Assembly (NCBI GenBank): GCA_024364735.1
Contig: JAGFNQ010000878.1
Location: 1 to 64,000, forward strand
Length of the DNA stretch: 64,000 bases
Reading direction: 5' to 3'
From: Boesenbergia rotunda
Lineage: Eukaryota > Streptophyta > Magnoliopsida > Zingiberales > Zingiberaceae
A model generated the notes under the pieces. It did not search any database, was not told the DNA's origin, and was given only the letters and a program-made list of their open reading frames with translations. Positions 62,465 through 64,000 of the stretch are shown piece after piece. Each line of letters starts with the position of its first letter. The first letter of the stretch is position 1. Made by a program: the position numbers and the translations under genes.

Positions 62465-64000
62465 ATCTCCCCCTTTTTGATGTTTGGCAATCCGTTTAAG
62501 TTAGGGAAAGCAAGATAGTAGTCAATAGCAAAAACCATGCTAAATAAATGCATATGCAATGCAAGTATGGATCCTATCCCAAGGCATCCTACACCTAACC
62601 CTCCGAGTTAGGAATTTTACACCTAGCCCTCCAAGCTAGGAATTTCCCACCTAACCCTCCAAGTTAGGATTTTTCAACCAAATCGGGCTTTTTAAAACTT
62701 CTCCCAAGCTCCCCCTGCATTGGACTTACAAAGGCTTTTTAAGAACCTGTCCAAGGTTCCCCTTACGCCAAGAATAGAGCAACCATGCTCCCCCTTAATC
62801 TTAGCTCCCCCTAAACCTAGGGTCTCTATGTAAAGGTATATTGGTTTCCCACTTAAACCCAATATTTCTCCCCCTTTGCCATTCATCAAAAAGATAACAA
62901 CAATATCCCAATCATTGGTTCTTTTAATCCATTATGGTCCTAAACACAGTGTACTAGACCCTCATACACTTGTTTCTCACCATTTGGATCCCAAGTCAAC
63001 TACTGATACCCAAATCAGCCCTGACCAGTCGACTGCCCCCAGGGCAGTCGACTGATACTCTGATAGTCAGTTTTCTGGCCGAATTTCAGAAACGCGCCAG
63101 AAATTCCACAAATTTTCAAAAATTTCCAAACCTCGTGGACAACTTTGTGGAACTCATACCTACTTGGAAAAATACATTTCACCATGTATCTATTCCCATT
63201 CCCAAGTTTGGTACAAACCCCAAAAATTTTCTTATGAAAATTAAGGCAAATAGGAGACAACCTCCCCCTTAACACATGCCTTCTCCTAATTTTCATTTTC
63301 AAAGGGTTAAGTTCTACCCAACTTAACCTCCTAACACCATGTTGAGTTATCCCCCACCCAACATCCGAGTTCTTCCCCTTTTGAACACTATTAGGGCTTG
63401 CTCCCAAGCACCCTTTCCCTTAGTGCCAAAACGAACTCAAACCACTCTCTCAAATCACTCTAAAAACTCTAAGGTTTGCAACACACTTGCTAGGATATAC
63501 CTTTATCCTAGAAAAATATGATATCATGGAAATATCAAGTGTGCTTGACTTTTGGTACAATTCTAAGCTTCTTAAGGATTTTTCATTAAGTATCAATTTC
63601 CAACTTCCTTTCTAATTCCATGTGTTTGTCACATCTACCCATCTTAATTTGACACATGGAATTGTCCTCAAACTCCCTTTTTGACCTTTAAATCTTAGAT
63701 TCCTAGGGAGACTTATCAATTTCCTTGGTTTTCAATGATTTCCATAAATTCTTATAAAGTCATGAGATAACACTTCTTCTAAGGATTATAAAATTATAAC
63801 CGAGAATTCTAATCCTAAATCATATCCAATGATCAATCCTGGAATTTTTATGGTCAAAAATGCCCTTTTTCATGCTTACTCTCATTGATCAGTTGACTGC
63901 CCAAAATGGCAGTTGACTGCCTGCTAAACAGAGAGTTTCTGGCCCTGAGACCAGTCGACTGGGATGGTCCCAGTCGACTGTCTCCAGTCAACTGGGGTAT
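62465..64000 (-). mobile_element. Interior of the - strand Gag-only element, continues past window
   Basis: Inverse of the region downstream of Gag in the + strand copy (about 53250-54860): repeated complements of AAGGGGGAG purine tracts (62709, 62788, 62808, 62867, 63262) and CAGTCGACTG palindromes at 63027-63052 and from 63952 to the end. Gag would lie beyond position 64000. Confidence 0.88.

Overview
This is a transposon-dense stretch of a plant nuclear genome. The evidence is a bZIP gene with the canonical HY5 protein, a plant-type heme oxygenase, spliceosomal introns, nested LTR retrotransposons, hAT and Mutator-like (MULE) DNA transposons, MITEs and tRNA-derived SINEs. The GC-rich retroelement style suggests a monocot, but the sequence alone does not prove the species.

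Left part (1-12972): two host genes lie tail to tail about 420 bp apart. A heme oxygenase (HO1/HY1 type) gene on the + strand (2058-4519) keeps four exons and consensus splice sites. It lacks a transit peptide, carries a 121-bp insertion between 17-bp direct repeats, and has a 1-bp frameshift, so it reads as a pseudogene. A complete four-exon HY5 gene is on the - strand (9692 to 4940, 163 aa). Its third intron is swollen to 3.85 kb by a MITE and a non-autonomous hAT element. A complete solo LTR (10201-11416) sits about 0.5 kb upstream of HY5.

Centre (12973-44872): the remains of a MULE of about 7 kb, inflated to about 32 kb by insertions. It has a transposase pseudogene (+ strand) and a convergent Ulp1-like cysteine protease pseudogene (- strand). 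Arrays of a palindromic repeat (TTCAGGCCC...GGGCCTGAA) lie at both ends and between the two gene 3' ends. Two full-length LTR elements of one family are inserted in it: 13789-22291 (TSD GATAT) and 25083-40929 (TSD TGTTT). Both encode a Gag and a second spliced protein but no pol, and both carry a second, internal copy of an LTR-like promoter in front of the second ORF. The second copy is itself broken by a hAT element with an intact transposase (30554-35846) and by a small hAT in its 3' LTR (38869-40777) that carries an exon resembling mitochondrial NAD-malic enzyme.

Right part (44873-64000): an LTR element with 3.15-kb LTRs and a non-coding interior; a Gag-only element without its own 5' LTR, joined at its primer binding site to the truncated LTR of its neighbour; a decayed third Gag element on the - strand; MITEs and a SINE; and the 3' end of another - strand copy of the Gag-only family running off the window.

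The recurring theme is palindromic or hairpin repeat arrays placed in LTRs, internal promoters and transposon ends. The strongest candidates for undescribed biology are the two-promoter Gag+ORF2 retroelement family with its hairpin-array LTRs, the Ulp1-MULE with a central palindrome array, and the exon-carrying hAT.
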